32,523 nt of DNA from Gammaproteobacteria bacterium (GTDB lineage: Bacteria; Pseudomonadota; Gammaproteobacteria; Steroidobacterales; Steroidobacteraceae): NCBI GenBank assembly GCA_005878835.1, contig VBMV01000086.1, positions 1-32,523 on the forward strand. Reading direction: 5' to 3'. Both the position numbers and the translations under genes were made by a program. Within the stretch, counting starts at the first letter, position 1, and every line of letters starts with the position of its first letter. The notes under the pieces were generated by a model that was not told where the DNA came from, ran no database searches, and was given only the letters and a program-made list of their open reading frames with translations. Positions 8,745-16,631 of this stretch are shown here, in pieces.

Positions 8745-9965
8745 GTGCGCAAGTCCGTTGCTCTTGCTTTGATCCAACTGGGGTTCCTGGCCGCCTGCGG
8801 CGGTGGCGGCGGCGGCTTGACTACCCCGCCGCCCCCGCCGAACAACGTCGAGACCGTCACAGTCGACGCCGGACCCCCGGCCGCGACCTTCACAGCGGTC
8901 AACACCCCCTTCATCAGCGTCAAGGTCTGCGTGCCGGGCACCATGACCTGCCAGACCATCGATCACATCGAGATCGACACCGGCTCAATCGGGCTGCGGA
9001 TCCTCGCCGATGCGCCGCTCACCGTCGCGCTGCCGGCAGCAATGGATACCGGGGGACACCCGATGGCGGAATGCCTGGAGTTCGCCGACGGCACGAGCTT
9101 CGGCTCAGTCGCGGTGGCGGACATCCAGCTCCCGGTGTCCGGGGAGACGGCGACGGGCGTCAACGTCCAGATCATCGGTGATACGACCTACCCGACCATC
9201 CCCCCCGATTGCGGCCCCGGCACTACGACGGAGAACACCGTGGCCGCATTCGGCGCCAACGGCATCCTGGGCGTCGGCCCCTTCATCGATGACTGCAACA
9301 GCGCCGGCAACTGTCCGATCCCGACCTCGGGTCACCCACAGTTCGCGATTTACTACAGCTGTCCGACACCGAGCACGTGCGCGGATGCGACTGCGAGCGT
9401 CATGCAGCAGCTCCCGAACCCGGTGATCCTGTTCGGCACCGACAACAACGGCGTGATCATCGACCTGCCGGCCGTCGGCAGCGCCGGCACCACGACCGTA
9501 TCCGGATCGCTGGTGTTTGGCATCGGCACGCGGACCAATAACGCACTGGGGACGGCCACGGTGCTGCCCGAAGACCCGACTACCGGATTCATCACCGGGA
9601 CCTATAAGGGCATTGCCTATGCAGACGGCTACCTGGACAGCGGCTCGAACGGCAATTTCTTCACCGACAGCTCACTGGTGCCATGCACAACCGCCACGGG
9701 GTTCTACTGCCCGGCCTCGACCATGAGCGAGACTGCGACGCTTCAGGGCACCACCGCCACCATGCTGGCGGCGGCCTTCAGTGTGGCCAATGCGGAAACG
9801 CTGTTCTCAAACACGAGTTACGCTGCGTTCAGCAATCTCGGCGGCACCAACCCCGATGCGATGGGCTTCGACCTGGGTCTGCCGTTTTTCTATGGTCACA
9901 AGGTGTTTATCGCCATCGAGGGCAACAGCGTCTCGGGCAACATGGGGCCTTTTTTCGCCTATTGA
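8745..9965 (+). CDS. DUF3443 lipoprotein, pepsin-like aspartic protease candidate
   Basis: A 406-residue lipoprotein annotated by family as unknown function. The lipobox FLAAC places the lipidated Cys at residue 18, followed by a run of glycines and a proline stretch. The GTG start has GAGG upstream. Read against pepsins, the landmarks occur in order: EIDTGSIGLRIL (Asp78) like the first DTGS motif; FADGTSFGSVAVADIQL (113-129) like the flap; NGILGVGPF (172-180) like the GILGLG turn; NPVILF and GSLVFGIG (254-261); YLDSGSNGNFF (Asp298) like the second DSG motif; and GLPFFYGHKVFIAIEG (378-393) like the C-terminal strand. The NPV motif is the one I recall as defining DUF3443. Protease activity is inference. 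Several cysteine pairs fit a periplasmic or surface location. Confidence 0.82.
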   Translation: MRKSVALALIQLGFLAACGGGGGGLTTPPPPPNNVETVTVDAGPPAATFTAVNTPFISVKVCVPGTMTCQTIDHIEIDTGSIGLRILADAPLTVALPAAMDTGGHPMAECLEFADGTSFGSVAVADIQLPVSGETATGVNVQIIGDTTYPTIPPDCGPGTTTENTVAAFGANGILGVGPFIDDCNSAGNCPIPTSGHPQFAIYYSCPTPSTCADATASVMQQLPNPVILFGTDNNGVIIDLPAVGSAGTTTVSGSLVFGIGTRTNNALGTATVLPEDPTTGFITGTYKGIAYADGYLDSGSNGNFFTDSSLVPCTTATGFYCPASTMSETATLQGTTATMLAAAFSVANAETLFSNTSYAAFSNLGGTNPDAMGFDLGLPFFYGHKVFIAIEGNSVSGNMGPFFAY

Positions 9966-10026
9966 CCCGCGCGGCTGACACGCTCACCGCAAGCCGCACG
10001 CGAGGTGTGCGTGGCATCATAGCCGC

Positions 10027-11919
10027 ATGAGCATACTGCAGAAGGCGGCCGCGGCGGTGCTCGTGGCTCTGCTCGCCGCCGTCGCCTATGGGCTGTGGAC
10101 CACGAGTCCCACTGCGAGTTCGGTCCGCGCGCAACGGGCCGCAGCCAAGGCGCCCGCTGCCAGTGCGATGCCCGTCATCGATCAGAACACGTTCCTGACG
10201 GCCAAACGCCTGGCGCGCCTCGCCACCACCGCCGAGGAGCAGCCGCTGGCGCAGGCGGCGGTGCAACTCACCGATCACGAGCTGGACCTGGCCTTCAGCG
10301 CCGCGATCCGCCACATCGAGGCGCATCCGCCGGTGCTCAGCCCCGAGGCCGTTCAGATCGAGGAGCGTCTGCTCAATGCCCAGAAAGAGCAGGAGCATGA
10401 CGCGCAGGAGGTCAAGCGCCTCACCGCCGCGCTCGCCCAGGCGGCGGATGCCGACAAGGCTGCCATCCAGGACCGGCTCGATCTGGCCCAGTCGCAACTG
10501 GAGCTCGCGCAGGACGAAGTACAGGAAGCGGACAACGATCTGTTGCAGGCCGGCGGCAACCTGCATCAGCGCATCCAGATGATGCAGCAGGAGCACGACG
10601 CCACGGAACGCAATGCCGCGGCGACCCCCGTGGCGGCTGCGCCGAGCCGGTTCGGCAGTCTGCGGGGCCTGGTGGGCCAGGTGCGCAGCTGGTACGCCGT
10701 GCATGAGAAGCGTGAGGCGCTCGCCGAAGCGCAGCAGCACGCCGCCGACAGCGCCGGCCAGCTGGCGGCCGAGCGCCAGCAGATCGCCGCCGAGCTCGCC
10801 GCGAGCAAACAGACGGTTCCCGAGCTCGCCAGCCGCACCGCGCGGCGCGCCCCGGGCGCCAGCGCCGCGGTCACTGCGGCCGCGGCGAGTCCGGCATCGG
10901 CAGCGCCTGCCGCCAAGGCCGCCGCCGCGGTTCCCGGCGTCACGGCAGGCGGCGCGGGGCTCGCCGGCGGCGCCCCGACACTCCTGAACATCACGCGCCA
11001 GATCGCAGCCGAGCAGCACCGTCTGACGCTTCGCGACCAGCGCATCACGGCGCGCCGGCGCCTCGCCGATATCTACGGCCGGTGGGACGCGATCGTGGCC
11101 GGACAGGAGCGCGCCATCCTGCACGCCTGCCTGATCAGCGTGACGATCGTGCTGGCGGCAATCCTGCTGCTGCAGTTCGCGGACCGCTGGCTGGAACGCC
11201 TCCTCGGGCGGGCGCGTGTCGACCGCCGCCAGCTCGCCACGCTGCGCAACGTGGTCGGCGTCGCGCTGCAGATCGTCGGCGTGGTGGTCATCCTCCTGGT
11301 GCTGATCGGAATACCGGGGCAGCTGGGCACCATGCTCGGTCTCGCCGGCGCAGGCCTCACGGTGGCGCTCAAGGACTTCATCGTCGCCTTCATCGGCTGG
11401 TTCGTGCTGATGGGCCGCAACGGCATGCGCATCGGCGACTGGGTCGAGATCAACGGCGTGAGCGGTGAGGTGGTCGAGCTCGGTATGTTTCGCACCGTGC
11501 TGCTCGAGACCGGTAACTGGACCGACGCCGGCCGCCCCACCGGCCGGCGCGTGACCTTCACCAACAGCTTCGCCACCGCAGGTCACTACTTCAACTTCTC
11601 AACCTCCGGCCAGTGGCTGTGGGATGAGCTCTCGGTGATGGTGCCGTACGACCGCGACCCGCACGCGGTCGCGGACGCGATCCAGAAGGAAGTGACGGCG
11701 GCGACTGCGCCCAGCACCGCCCAGGCCGAGCAGGAATGGCGGCGTGCGGCGCGCGGCCAGGGCGGGGCGGCGTTCTCGGCGCAGCCCGGAATTGCCGTGC
11801 GGCCCGCCGCGGGCGGGGTGGAGATCGCGGTGCGTTACGTGACCCGCGCCAGCGAACGCCTGGCGCTGCGGGCGCGCCTCTACCAGGCGGCAGTGCAGCT
11901 GCTCTCGCAGCGCGCATGA
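10027..11919 (+). CDS. MscS-family mechanosensitive channel with coiled-coil extension
   Basis: A 630-residue membrane protein. The first 25 residues are a membrane segment or uncleaved signal. A long charged Ala/Gln/Glu-rich stretch (about 100-280) is predicted coiled coil and probably periplasmic. Three closely spaced membrane segments follow (about 363-385, 408-430 and 433-470). The last, LGLAGAGLTVALKDFIVAF, resembles the pore-lining helix of MscS. The beta domain begins RIGDWVEINGVSGEVVELGMFRTVLLE (shown only as its family signature), and a short C-terminal alpha/beta domain ends the protein. It would be a larger, MscK/MscM-like osmotic channel of the inner membrane. It lies 61 bp after DUF3443 and 4 bp before the dioxygenase gene, so co-transcription is likely. 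Confidence 0.85.
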   Translation: MSILQKAAAAVLVALLAAVAYGLWTTSPTASSVRAQRAAAKAPAASAMPVIDQNTFLTAKRLARLATTAEEQPLAQAAVQLTDHELDLAFSAAIRHIEAHPPVLSPEAVQIEERLLNAQKEQEHDAQEVKRLTAALAQAADADKAAIQDRLDLAQSQLELAQDEVQEADNDLLQAGGNLHQRIQMMQQEHDATERNAAATPVAAAPSRFGSLRGLVGQVRSWYAVHEKREALAEAQQHAADSAGQLAAERQQIAAELAASKQTVPELASRTARRAPGASAAVTAAAASPASAAPAAKAAAAVPGVTAGGAGLAGGAPTLLNITRQIAAEQHRLTLRDQRITARRRLADIYGRWDAIVAGQERAILHACLISVTIVLAAILLLQFADRWLERLLGRARVDRRQLATLRNVVGVALQIVGVVVILLVLIGIPGQLGTMLGLAGAGLTVALKDFIVAFIGWFVLMGRNGMRIGDWVEINGVSGEVVELGMFRTVLLETGNWTDAGRPTGRRVTFTNSFATAGHYFNFSTSGQWLWDELSVMVPYDRDPHAVADAIQKEVTAATAPSTAQAEQEWRRAARGQGGAAFSAQPGIAVRPAAGGVEIAVRYVTRASERLALRARLYQAAVQLLSQRA

Positions 11920-11923
11920 CCCC

Positions 11924-12703
11924 ATGAGCGCACGCCTGCCGGCGCTGTTCCTTGGCCACGGCAACCCGTTGAACGCCCTGCGTGTGAACCCCTGGACCCG
12001 CGCCTGGAGCGCGCTCGGCGCCGCTCTGCCACGACCGCGCGCGGTGCTCTCGGTCTCGGCCCACTGGTATGTGCCGGGCAGCGCCGTGACGGCCATGGCG
12101 ACGCCGCGCACCATCCATGACTTCGGCGGCTTCCCGCGCGAGCTGTACGAGGTGCGCTACCCCGCGCCCGGAGCTCCGGCGCTCGCCGCGCGCGTGCAGC
12201 AGCTGCTCGCGCCCCTCGGCGTGCTCGCCGATCACTCCTGGGGGCTCGACCACGGCAGCTGGTCGGTGCTGCGCCACCTGTTTCCGCAAGCCGACGTTCC
12301 CATCGTGCAGCTGAGCATCGATGAGACACGCCCACCGGCGTTCCACCATGAGCTCGGCGTGCGCCTGCGCCCGCTGCGCGATGAGGGGGTTCTCATCCTG
12401 GGCAGCGGCGATGTCGTGCACAACCTGCACGCCTACGCCTGGGGTGCGCATGCGCAGGAGCCCTACGACTGGGCGCTGCGCTTCGAGGCCGCGGTGCGGG
12501 CGCGGCTCGAGGCGGGCGAGCACGCCGCGCTCATCGACTACGGCGCGTTGGGGAACGATGCCCTGCTCTCGGTCCCGACACCCGAGCACTACCTGCCGCT
12601 GCTGTACGTGCTCGGCGCGAGCTTGCCGGGCGAGCCCGTCATGTTCCCGGCGCAAGGCATGGATGGCGGCTCGGTCTCCATGCTGGCGGTGCAGTTCGGC
12701 TGA
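11924..12703 (+). CDS. DODA/YgiD-type class III extradiol ring-cleavage dioxygenase
   Basis: A 259-residue metal-dependent dioxygenase of the 4,5-DOPA dioxygenase family, which opens catechol-type rings next to the hydroxyls; the natural substrate in bacteria is not settled. The metal-ligand pattern matches E. coli YgiD with near-identical spacing: His12 in LGHGNPLNA, His47 in SAHWYV and His222 in PTPEHYLPLLYV. The additional active-site histidines are His166 in SGDVVHNLHAYAW and His110 in GLDHGSW. The start ATG is 4 bp past the mscS-like stop. Length is normal for the family. Cytoplasmic; no signal peptide. Confidence 0.9.
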   Translation: MSARLPALFLGHGNPLNALRVNPWTRAWSALGAALPRPRAVLSVSAHWYVPGSAVTAMATPRTIHDFGGFPRELYEVRYPAPGAPALAARVQQLLAPLGVLADHSWGLDHGSWSVLRHLFPQADVPIVQLSIDETRPPAFHHELGVRLRPLRDEGVLILGSGDVVHNLHAYAWGAHAQEPYDWALRFEAAVRARLEAGEHAALIDYGALGNDALLSVPTPEHYLPLLYVLGASLPGEPVMFPAQGMDGGSVSMLAVQFG

Positions 12704-12775
12704 AAGGGCCAGGGGTCGGAGTCTCTACGGTGCCACCGGCGGATTGCGGGTTTTCAAGTCGACGGATCTCTTCGC

Positions 12776-13249
12776 TCACGGTGGCGATCTCTTCGTGCCA
12801 GGACGCGGTGCTCGAGTGCGCGGCGGCTGCCATTCACTGAGTGCGATGACGGACCCCGCCTCCGAAACCTGGTTGACGTACCGGCTATCGGCCGTCACGA
12901 ACAACCCGTTATGCAGGAGCGCGAGCGCGTGATAGGCCGCGTCGGAGAAGGACACGTCGAAGCGGCGGGTCAAATCGAGGGTTTTCGCGAGCCAGGGATG
13001 AGAGCGCGGTGCCTCCTCGAGGTCGAACTTCATCAGTGCAGACAGGCACTCTGAAGCGTGCGTCGGGAAACGCCGTGCGATTGTAGTGCCGACTTCGTAG
13101 AGCCACAGCGCCGGCAACAGCGCGCGTACCGCTTCATCGACGATCGCAGCGCGCAGAAGCAGCGCTTTGTCCGCGTCCGGCTCGTCATCCGACGGCAGCA
13201 CCCATTTGAGCAGGACCGACGCATCGGGCACCACGAGCGGTATCGGCAT
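12776..13249 (-). CDS. PIN-domain toxin (VapC-like ribonuclease)
   Basis: A 157-residue PIN-domain protein, probably an RNase toxin. The four acidic metal ligands are present: Asp9 in VPDASVLLKW, Glu52 in LYEVGTTIA, Asp103 in FSDAAYHALAL and Asp121 in TADSRY. The ATG at 13249 is two bases after the stop of the ribbon-helix-helix gene, so the two are translated from one message; the open frame extends further upstream but into the antitoxin gene. The C-terminus after about residue 137 is Arg/Pro-rich and not PIN-like, perhaps read-through into unrelated DNA. No lesion is visible in the PIN core, so this toxin looks active, unlike other toxins in the window. Confidence 0.85.
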   Translation of the reverse strand: MPIPLVVPDASVLLKWVLPSDDEPDADKALLLRAAIVDEAVRALLPALWLYEVGTTIARRFPTHASECLSALMKFDLEEAPRSHPWLAKTLDLTRRFDVSFSDAAYHALALLHNGLFVTADSRYVNQVSEAGSVIALSEWQPPRTRAPRPGTKRSPP

Positions 13250-13251
13250 TT

Positions 13252-13482
13252 TCAGTGGCCGTGCTGCCGATCCTCGCGAATCCACCTCGTCACTTCGTCG
13301 GTGCTGACCTTCGGAAGCCGTGTACGCAGGGCCTCCATCTCACGCACCGCATCGTTGCGCCGGCGCCGGGCGACCCAGGCGCGCAACGCCTCGTTGATGG
13401 CGCGGCTACGCTCGCCGGCCGGAACCCGCTCCAGGAACCCCCAGGTATCCTTATCAATCATCACGTTGATGCGTTTGCTCAT
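13252..13482 (-). CDS. Ribbon-helix-helix antitoxin
   Basis: A 76-residue DNA-binding antitoxin for the PIN toxin just downstream. The N-terminal strand-helix-helix reads SKRINVMIDKDTWGFL followed by RSRAINEALRAWVARR, typical of RHH antitoxins. The acidic/basic C-terminal part (about 45-76) would wrap the toxin. A perfect inverted repeat lies 29 bp upstream of the start, the expected place for autoregulation by the RHH dimer or the complex. Confidence 0.85.
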   Translation of the reverse strand: MSKRINVMIDKDTWGFLERVPAGERSRAINEALRAWVARRRRNDAVREMEALRTRLPKVSTDEVTRWIREDRQHGH

Positions 13483-13510
13483 GGTCGCGGGCGCTCCCGG
13501 TAAGACGGGA

Positions 13511-13534
13511 CAGTGTGTATATGATTACACACTG
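13511..13534 (-). promoter_or_regulatory. Operator palindrome of the RHH/PIN module
   Basis: CAGTGTGTA and TACACACTG form a perfect 9-bp inverted repeat around the 6-bp centre TATGAT. On the minus strand its centre is AT-rich in otherwise GC-rich DNA, and it ends 28 bp before the antitoxin ATG. It would overlap the -10 region; TTGCGC on the minus strand 17 bp before TAATCA is a possible promoter pair. Confidence 0.7.
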
Positions 13535-13792
13535 CCGCGCCCGCGCGCAAACCCCCCAAGGGTTTCACCTACCCGGAATCACCCCATACCGCCGTCCAGC
13601 GGCCGTTCCGGGAACGCCCGGCTGATTACGGTTGGGTAGCGTTGATTGCGGTTGGACTGCGGCGCGCGTAGCATCCGCGCGCTGACTCGAGAACAACAAT
13701 CCTCGGCAGCGACAACAAACATCACCAGGAGCAGGGAGAGCTCCGATGACCGCGTTCCCTGCGCCGCTCATGCCCCAAGGAGGAGGAACGAC
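13535..13792 (+). promoter_or_regulatory. Region upstream of the amidase with two 20-bp-spaced repeats
   Basis: Two copies of TGATTRCGGTTGG begin at 13623 and 13643, exactly 20 bp (two helical turns) apart, so a dimeric or tandem-binding regulator would see both on the same face. A strong AGGAGGAGG ribosome-binding site follows at about 13778-13786. No gene is visible in this stretch. Confidence 0.45.
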
Positions 13793-15637
13793 ATGACACC
13801 CCGCATGGCAGGTCGGATTCTCGTCACCGCGTTGCTCATCTCGCCGCTCGCGGCGCGAGCCCAGACCGAAGACAGCTTTCCTTTCCTCGAAGCCACCGTG
13901 GCGCAACTCCAGGCCCGAATGGCCTCCGGCCAGCTGACCTCGGAGCAGCTGACGCGCGCCTACATCCAGCGCATCCACGCGCTCGACTCGAACGGTCCGG
14001 GGGTCAACTCCGTCATGGAGATCAACCCGGATGCCCTGGCGATGGCGCGCCACGCGGACGCCCTGCGCAGACAGGGCCAGGTGCTCGGACCCCTGCACGG
14101 CATTCCGGTGCTGCTCAAGGCCAACATTGACACCGGGGACAGGATGCAGACGACCGCCGGCTCATTCGCGCTGCAGGGCGCCCCGCCGGCACATGACTCG
14201 ACGGTCGCTGCCAATCTGCGCGCGGGCGGCGCCGTGATTCTCGGCAAGACGAACCTCTCCGAGTGGGCCAACTTCCGCTCCTTCGAATCGATCAGCGGCT
14301 GGTCGGGTATCGGCGGACAGACGCACAATCCCTACGGTATCGATCGCAATCCCTGCGGTTCGAGCTCCGGCTCGGGGGCGGCCGCTTCGGCCAACTTCGC
14401 GACCGTCTCACTGGGCACGGAAACCGACGGCAGCGTCGTCTGCCCCGGCAACGCCAACGGCGTGGTCGGGCTCAAACCCACGATCGGACTGACCAGCCGG
14501 GCCGGCGTCGTCCCGATCTCGCACACCCAGGACACCGTCGGCGTCCACGCCCGAACGGTGGCTGACGCCGCCGTCACCCTGGGGGTGATCCAGAGTCGCA
14601 CCTCTGACGGACGAGACCCGGCGACCGGCGGAGTGCCGCTCGGCTGGCAGGGGACTGGGAAGGCCCGGCCCACGAATATCCCTACGGAGTACACGAAATT
14701 CCTCGACCCGAACGGTCTCAGGGGGGCGGTCCTCGGCATCACCCGGCAGGGGCTCAATGGATTCGATTCGTTCGTCCCCACGCCCGCACCGGTAACCGCC
14801 GCCGTCGAGGCGGCCTTCAAGGCGCTGACCGACGCCGGCGCGACGCTCGTGGACCTCGACACGCTCGGCTACAACTTATCGGGAGGCCCTGGCGAGCTCC
14901 TCGTCCTCTGTTACGACTTCCGCAACGACGTGAAGGCGTACTTCGCCACGCGCACGGGCGTGCCGGTCGCGGGCGGCACGCTCACCGACGCCATCGCTTT
15001 CAATAGCGCCCACGCGGGCCTCGAGATGCCGTACTTCAACCAGGACCTCTTTGAGGCCTGCAACTCGATGGCGCCCGGCGCGGACGACCCGCAGCCCGTC
15101 TTCGGCGGGATGTCGTATAACCAGGCGATCAAGGCGGACCATGACTTCACGGTGGACAACGTCGACGCGGCGCTCAACGCGCAGCATCTCGACGCGATCG
15201 TCTCTGCGACCGACAACCCGGCCTGGGCCACCGACCTCGTCTTCGGCGACCACTTCATCTTCGGCACCTCGAGCATCGCCGCGGCCGGGGGTTATCCGAT
15301 CGTGCAGGTGCCTGCGGGCGAGGTGTTCGGCGTGCCGCTCGGCATCAGCTTCTTCGGGACCGCCTTCAGTGAGCCGGAGCTGATCAAACTCGCGTCCGGG
15401 TATGAAGCGTTCACGCACGCGCGCGCGCATAATCTGCCAACGTTCGCAGCGACGGTGCCCTTCGATCACATCAAGGGTCCGCTGCAGCAGAGCAGCGAAG
15501 ATGCCGCGGCCGCGCAGGCGGCGGCGGCCGTGCTCTCCTCCGGCGCAGCTCCGGCAGCTCAGGCGGCGGCTGCGACGGTGGCTTCGCCCAGTCAGGTGGC
15601 GGGCGCGAAGGTGAGGAAAGCGCTGCACCACCTCTAG
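13793..15637 (+). CDS. Secreted amidase-signature family hydrolase
   Basis: A 614-residue amidase of the Ser-cisSer-Lys class, hydrolysing an unknown amide. A signal peptide covers residues 1-24 (ending AARAQ), so it acts in the periplasm or outside. The triad is Lys109 in PVLLKANIDTGD, cis-Ser190 in PCGSSSGSGAAAS and nucleophile Ser214 in LGTETDGSVVCPG, followed by GVVGLKPTIGLTSR. The 24-residue gap between the two serines equals that of FAAH and Stenotrophomonas peptide amidase. The start at 13793 is fixed by the strong Shine-Dalgarno and the signal peptide; the open frame is longer upstream. It exceeds the usual length of about 500 because of an insert near 325-470 and an Ala-rich C-terminal tail (about 565-605). 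Confidence 0.9.
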   Translation: MTPRMAGRILVTALLISPLAARAQTEDSFPFLEATVAQLQARMASGQLTSEQLTRAYIQRIHALDSNGPGVNSVMEINPDALAMARHADALRRQGQVLGPLHGIPVLLKANIDTGDRMQTTAGSFALQGAPPAHDSTVAANLRAGGAVILGKTNLSEWANFRSFESISGWSGIGGQTHNPYGIDRNPCGSSSGSGAAASANFATVSLGTETDGSVVCPGNANGVVGLKPTIGLTSRAGVVPISHTQDTVGVHARTVADAAVTLGVIQSRTSDGRDPATGGVPLGWQGTGKARPTNIPTEYTKFLDPNGLRGAVLGITRQGLNGFDSFVPTPAPVTAAVEAAFKALTDAGATLVDLDTLGYNLSGGPGELLVLCYDFRNDVKAYFATRTGVPVAGGTLTDAIAFNSAHAGLEMPYFNQDLFEACNSMAPGADDPQPVFGGMSYNQAIKADHDFTVDNVDAALNAQHLDAIVSATDNPAWATDLVFGDHFIFGTSSIAAAGGYPIVQVPAGEVFGVPLGISFFGTAFSEPELIKLASGYEAFTHARAHNLPTFAATVPFDHIKGPLQQSSEDAAAAQAAAAVLSSGAAPAAQAAAATVASPSQVAGAKVRKALHHL

Positions 15638-15656
15638 CGAATGGTGCTTCGGGTCT

Positions 15657-15690
15657 GCCTCCGGCGCACGAGCGTGAGTGCGCCGGGGGC
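15657..15690 (+). terminator. Hairpin after the amidase gene
   Basis: A 13-bp stem with one G-T pair (GCCTCCGGCGCAC with GTGCGCCGGGGGC) and an 8-nt loop lies 20 bp past the amidase stop. No T-tract follows, so termination strength is uncertain. Confidence 0.55.
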
Positions 15691-15808
15691 GACCTCAGAA
15701 GTCATTGTCGAGTGCCTGGCCGTACGGCTGTTTGTGGAGCCTCCCAAGGCGCCGCGGACATGATGCGCGACGCCCCTTGAGCGTCATACGCGCTCGTAAC
15801 CAAATAGG

Positions 15809-16009
15809 TTGCGGCATGTGAAGCGTCTGAATCTGATCCTCACCACGCTCAATTCTGCGACGCATGCTGGACAGTTGGACATGCCGGGGATGCGGTTCCA
15901 CCCGCTGAGGGGCGGCCGATTCTCTGTATGGGTGGATGGGAACTATCGCGTGACGTTCAGGTTCGAGAACGGTCATGCCTACGAGGTTGATTATGAAGAC
16001 TACCATTGA
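15809..16009 (+). CDS. HigB/RelE-type toxin, N-terminally short
   Basis: A 66-residue reading frame carrying the HigB core: [13 protein letters not shown], then [32 protein letters not shown] and the end VDYEDYH. HigB mRNA interferases are usually about 92 residues; here the first strand and helix (about 25 residues) are missing. The frame is closed by TAA at 15797, and neither other frame upstream encodes a HigB-like start. TTG at 15809 or GTG at 15818 are the only starts. It is therefore probably a truncated, inactive toxin, although the C-terminal catalytic half is intact. It overlaps the antitoxin gene by 17 bp in a different frame. Confidence 0.6.
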   Translation: MRHVKRLNLILTTLNSATHAGQLDMPGMRFHPLRGGRFSVWVDGNYRVTFRFENGHAYEVDYEDYH

Positions 16010-16304
16010 GAGCTCGGGACGAATGCACAGTCCAGCTCATCCCGGAGAGATCCTGCGGGAGATGTACATGGTGCCGCTGGGTGTCACGGTGACGAAAGCG
16101 GCTGATGCGCTCGGGGTAACCCGTAAGCACGTCTCGGCGATCGTCAACGGTCGGGCACCGATCACGCCGGATATGGCGGTGAGGCTCGCGGGGGTGTTCG
16201 GCACTGAGCCGGAGATCTGGGGCAATCTGCAGGCTCAGTACGATCTGTGGCTCGTGCGACAGCAGGCGAAACCGAAGGTGAAGCCGCTGCATGCGGTCGC
16301 GTGA
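15993..16304 (+). CDS. higA: HigA-type antitoxin, XRE family
   Basis: A 103-residue helix-turn-helix antitoxin. The HigA signature [17 protein letters not shown] is at about 15-31, followed by the [23 protein letters not shown] and [19 protein letters not shown]. The start at 15993 has GAGG six bases upstream and overlaps the toxin gene; ATG at 16023 is an alternative used by many HigA proteins. The gene looks complete. It would neutralise a HigB toxin and repress its own promoter, but its partner here is N-terminally truncated. Confidence 0.85.
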   Translation: MKTTIESSGRMHSPAHPGEILREMYMVPLGVTVTKAADALGVTRKHVSAIVNGRAPITPDMAVRLAGVFGTEPEIWGNLQAQYDLWLVRQQAKPKVKPLHAVA

Positions 16305-16631
16305 CGACAAACGCGGAGACCGTTGTGCCCTTCGTAAAGCCCATTTGTTTAGATGGTGGGTGCTGACGGGCTCGAACCGCCGACATTCCCCTTGTAAGGC
16401 GACCCGGCGGGGCAAGTGCGAATCTCGGTTGAGAGCCGATTTTGTAACCGCCTGATTCCGTTAGCGAGGACGGCCGTTGCGATCATCTGGCACGGGAGAG
16501 CATGAGAGAGCACCAGAGAGTCCCGCAGGATTCCCGAGACATTCATGCGTTCCCTCTCGCCTCAGACGCTCCTGGCGGCGTGGCCGACAGAGAAGAATGC
16601 AGACATGAAGAGCTGACAGCGGGTTAGCATC
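16305..16631. other. Gene-free stretch holding the left tRNA-Val repeat
   Basis: Apart from the 46-bp tRNA-Val 3' copy at 16354-16399 I see no gene here. At 16442-16457 the 16-mer TTGTAACCGCCTGATT matches 15 of 16 positions at 24615-24630 near another set of repeats. Confidence 0.5.
16354..16399 (-). repeat. Duplicated tRNA-Val 3' half (attachment-site-like, distal copy)
   Basis: Forty-five of 46 bases match 17996-18041, which is the 3' end of the tRNA-Val gene from CCA to the anticodon stem. The 5' half of the tRNA is missing, so this is not a functional gene. The geometry, a tRNA 3' end repeated downstream of the intact gene, is that of an integrase attachment site at the far end of an island. 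Confidence 0.75.

Noticed and set aside
9907-11586. 559-codon minus-strand frame opposite the MscS-like gene
   Set aside because: Shadow of the plus-strand gene; no recognisable motif or start signal.
16354-16399. Second functional tRNA-Val gene
   Set aside because: The 5' half including D-arm and acceptor strand is absent; the sequence diverges after the anticodon stem.
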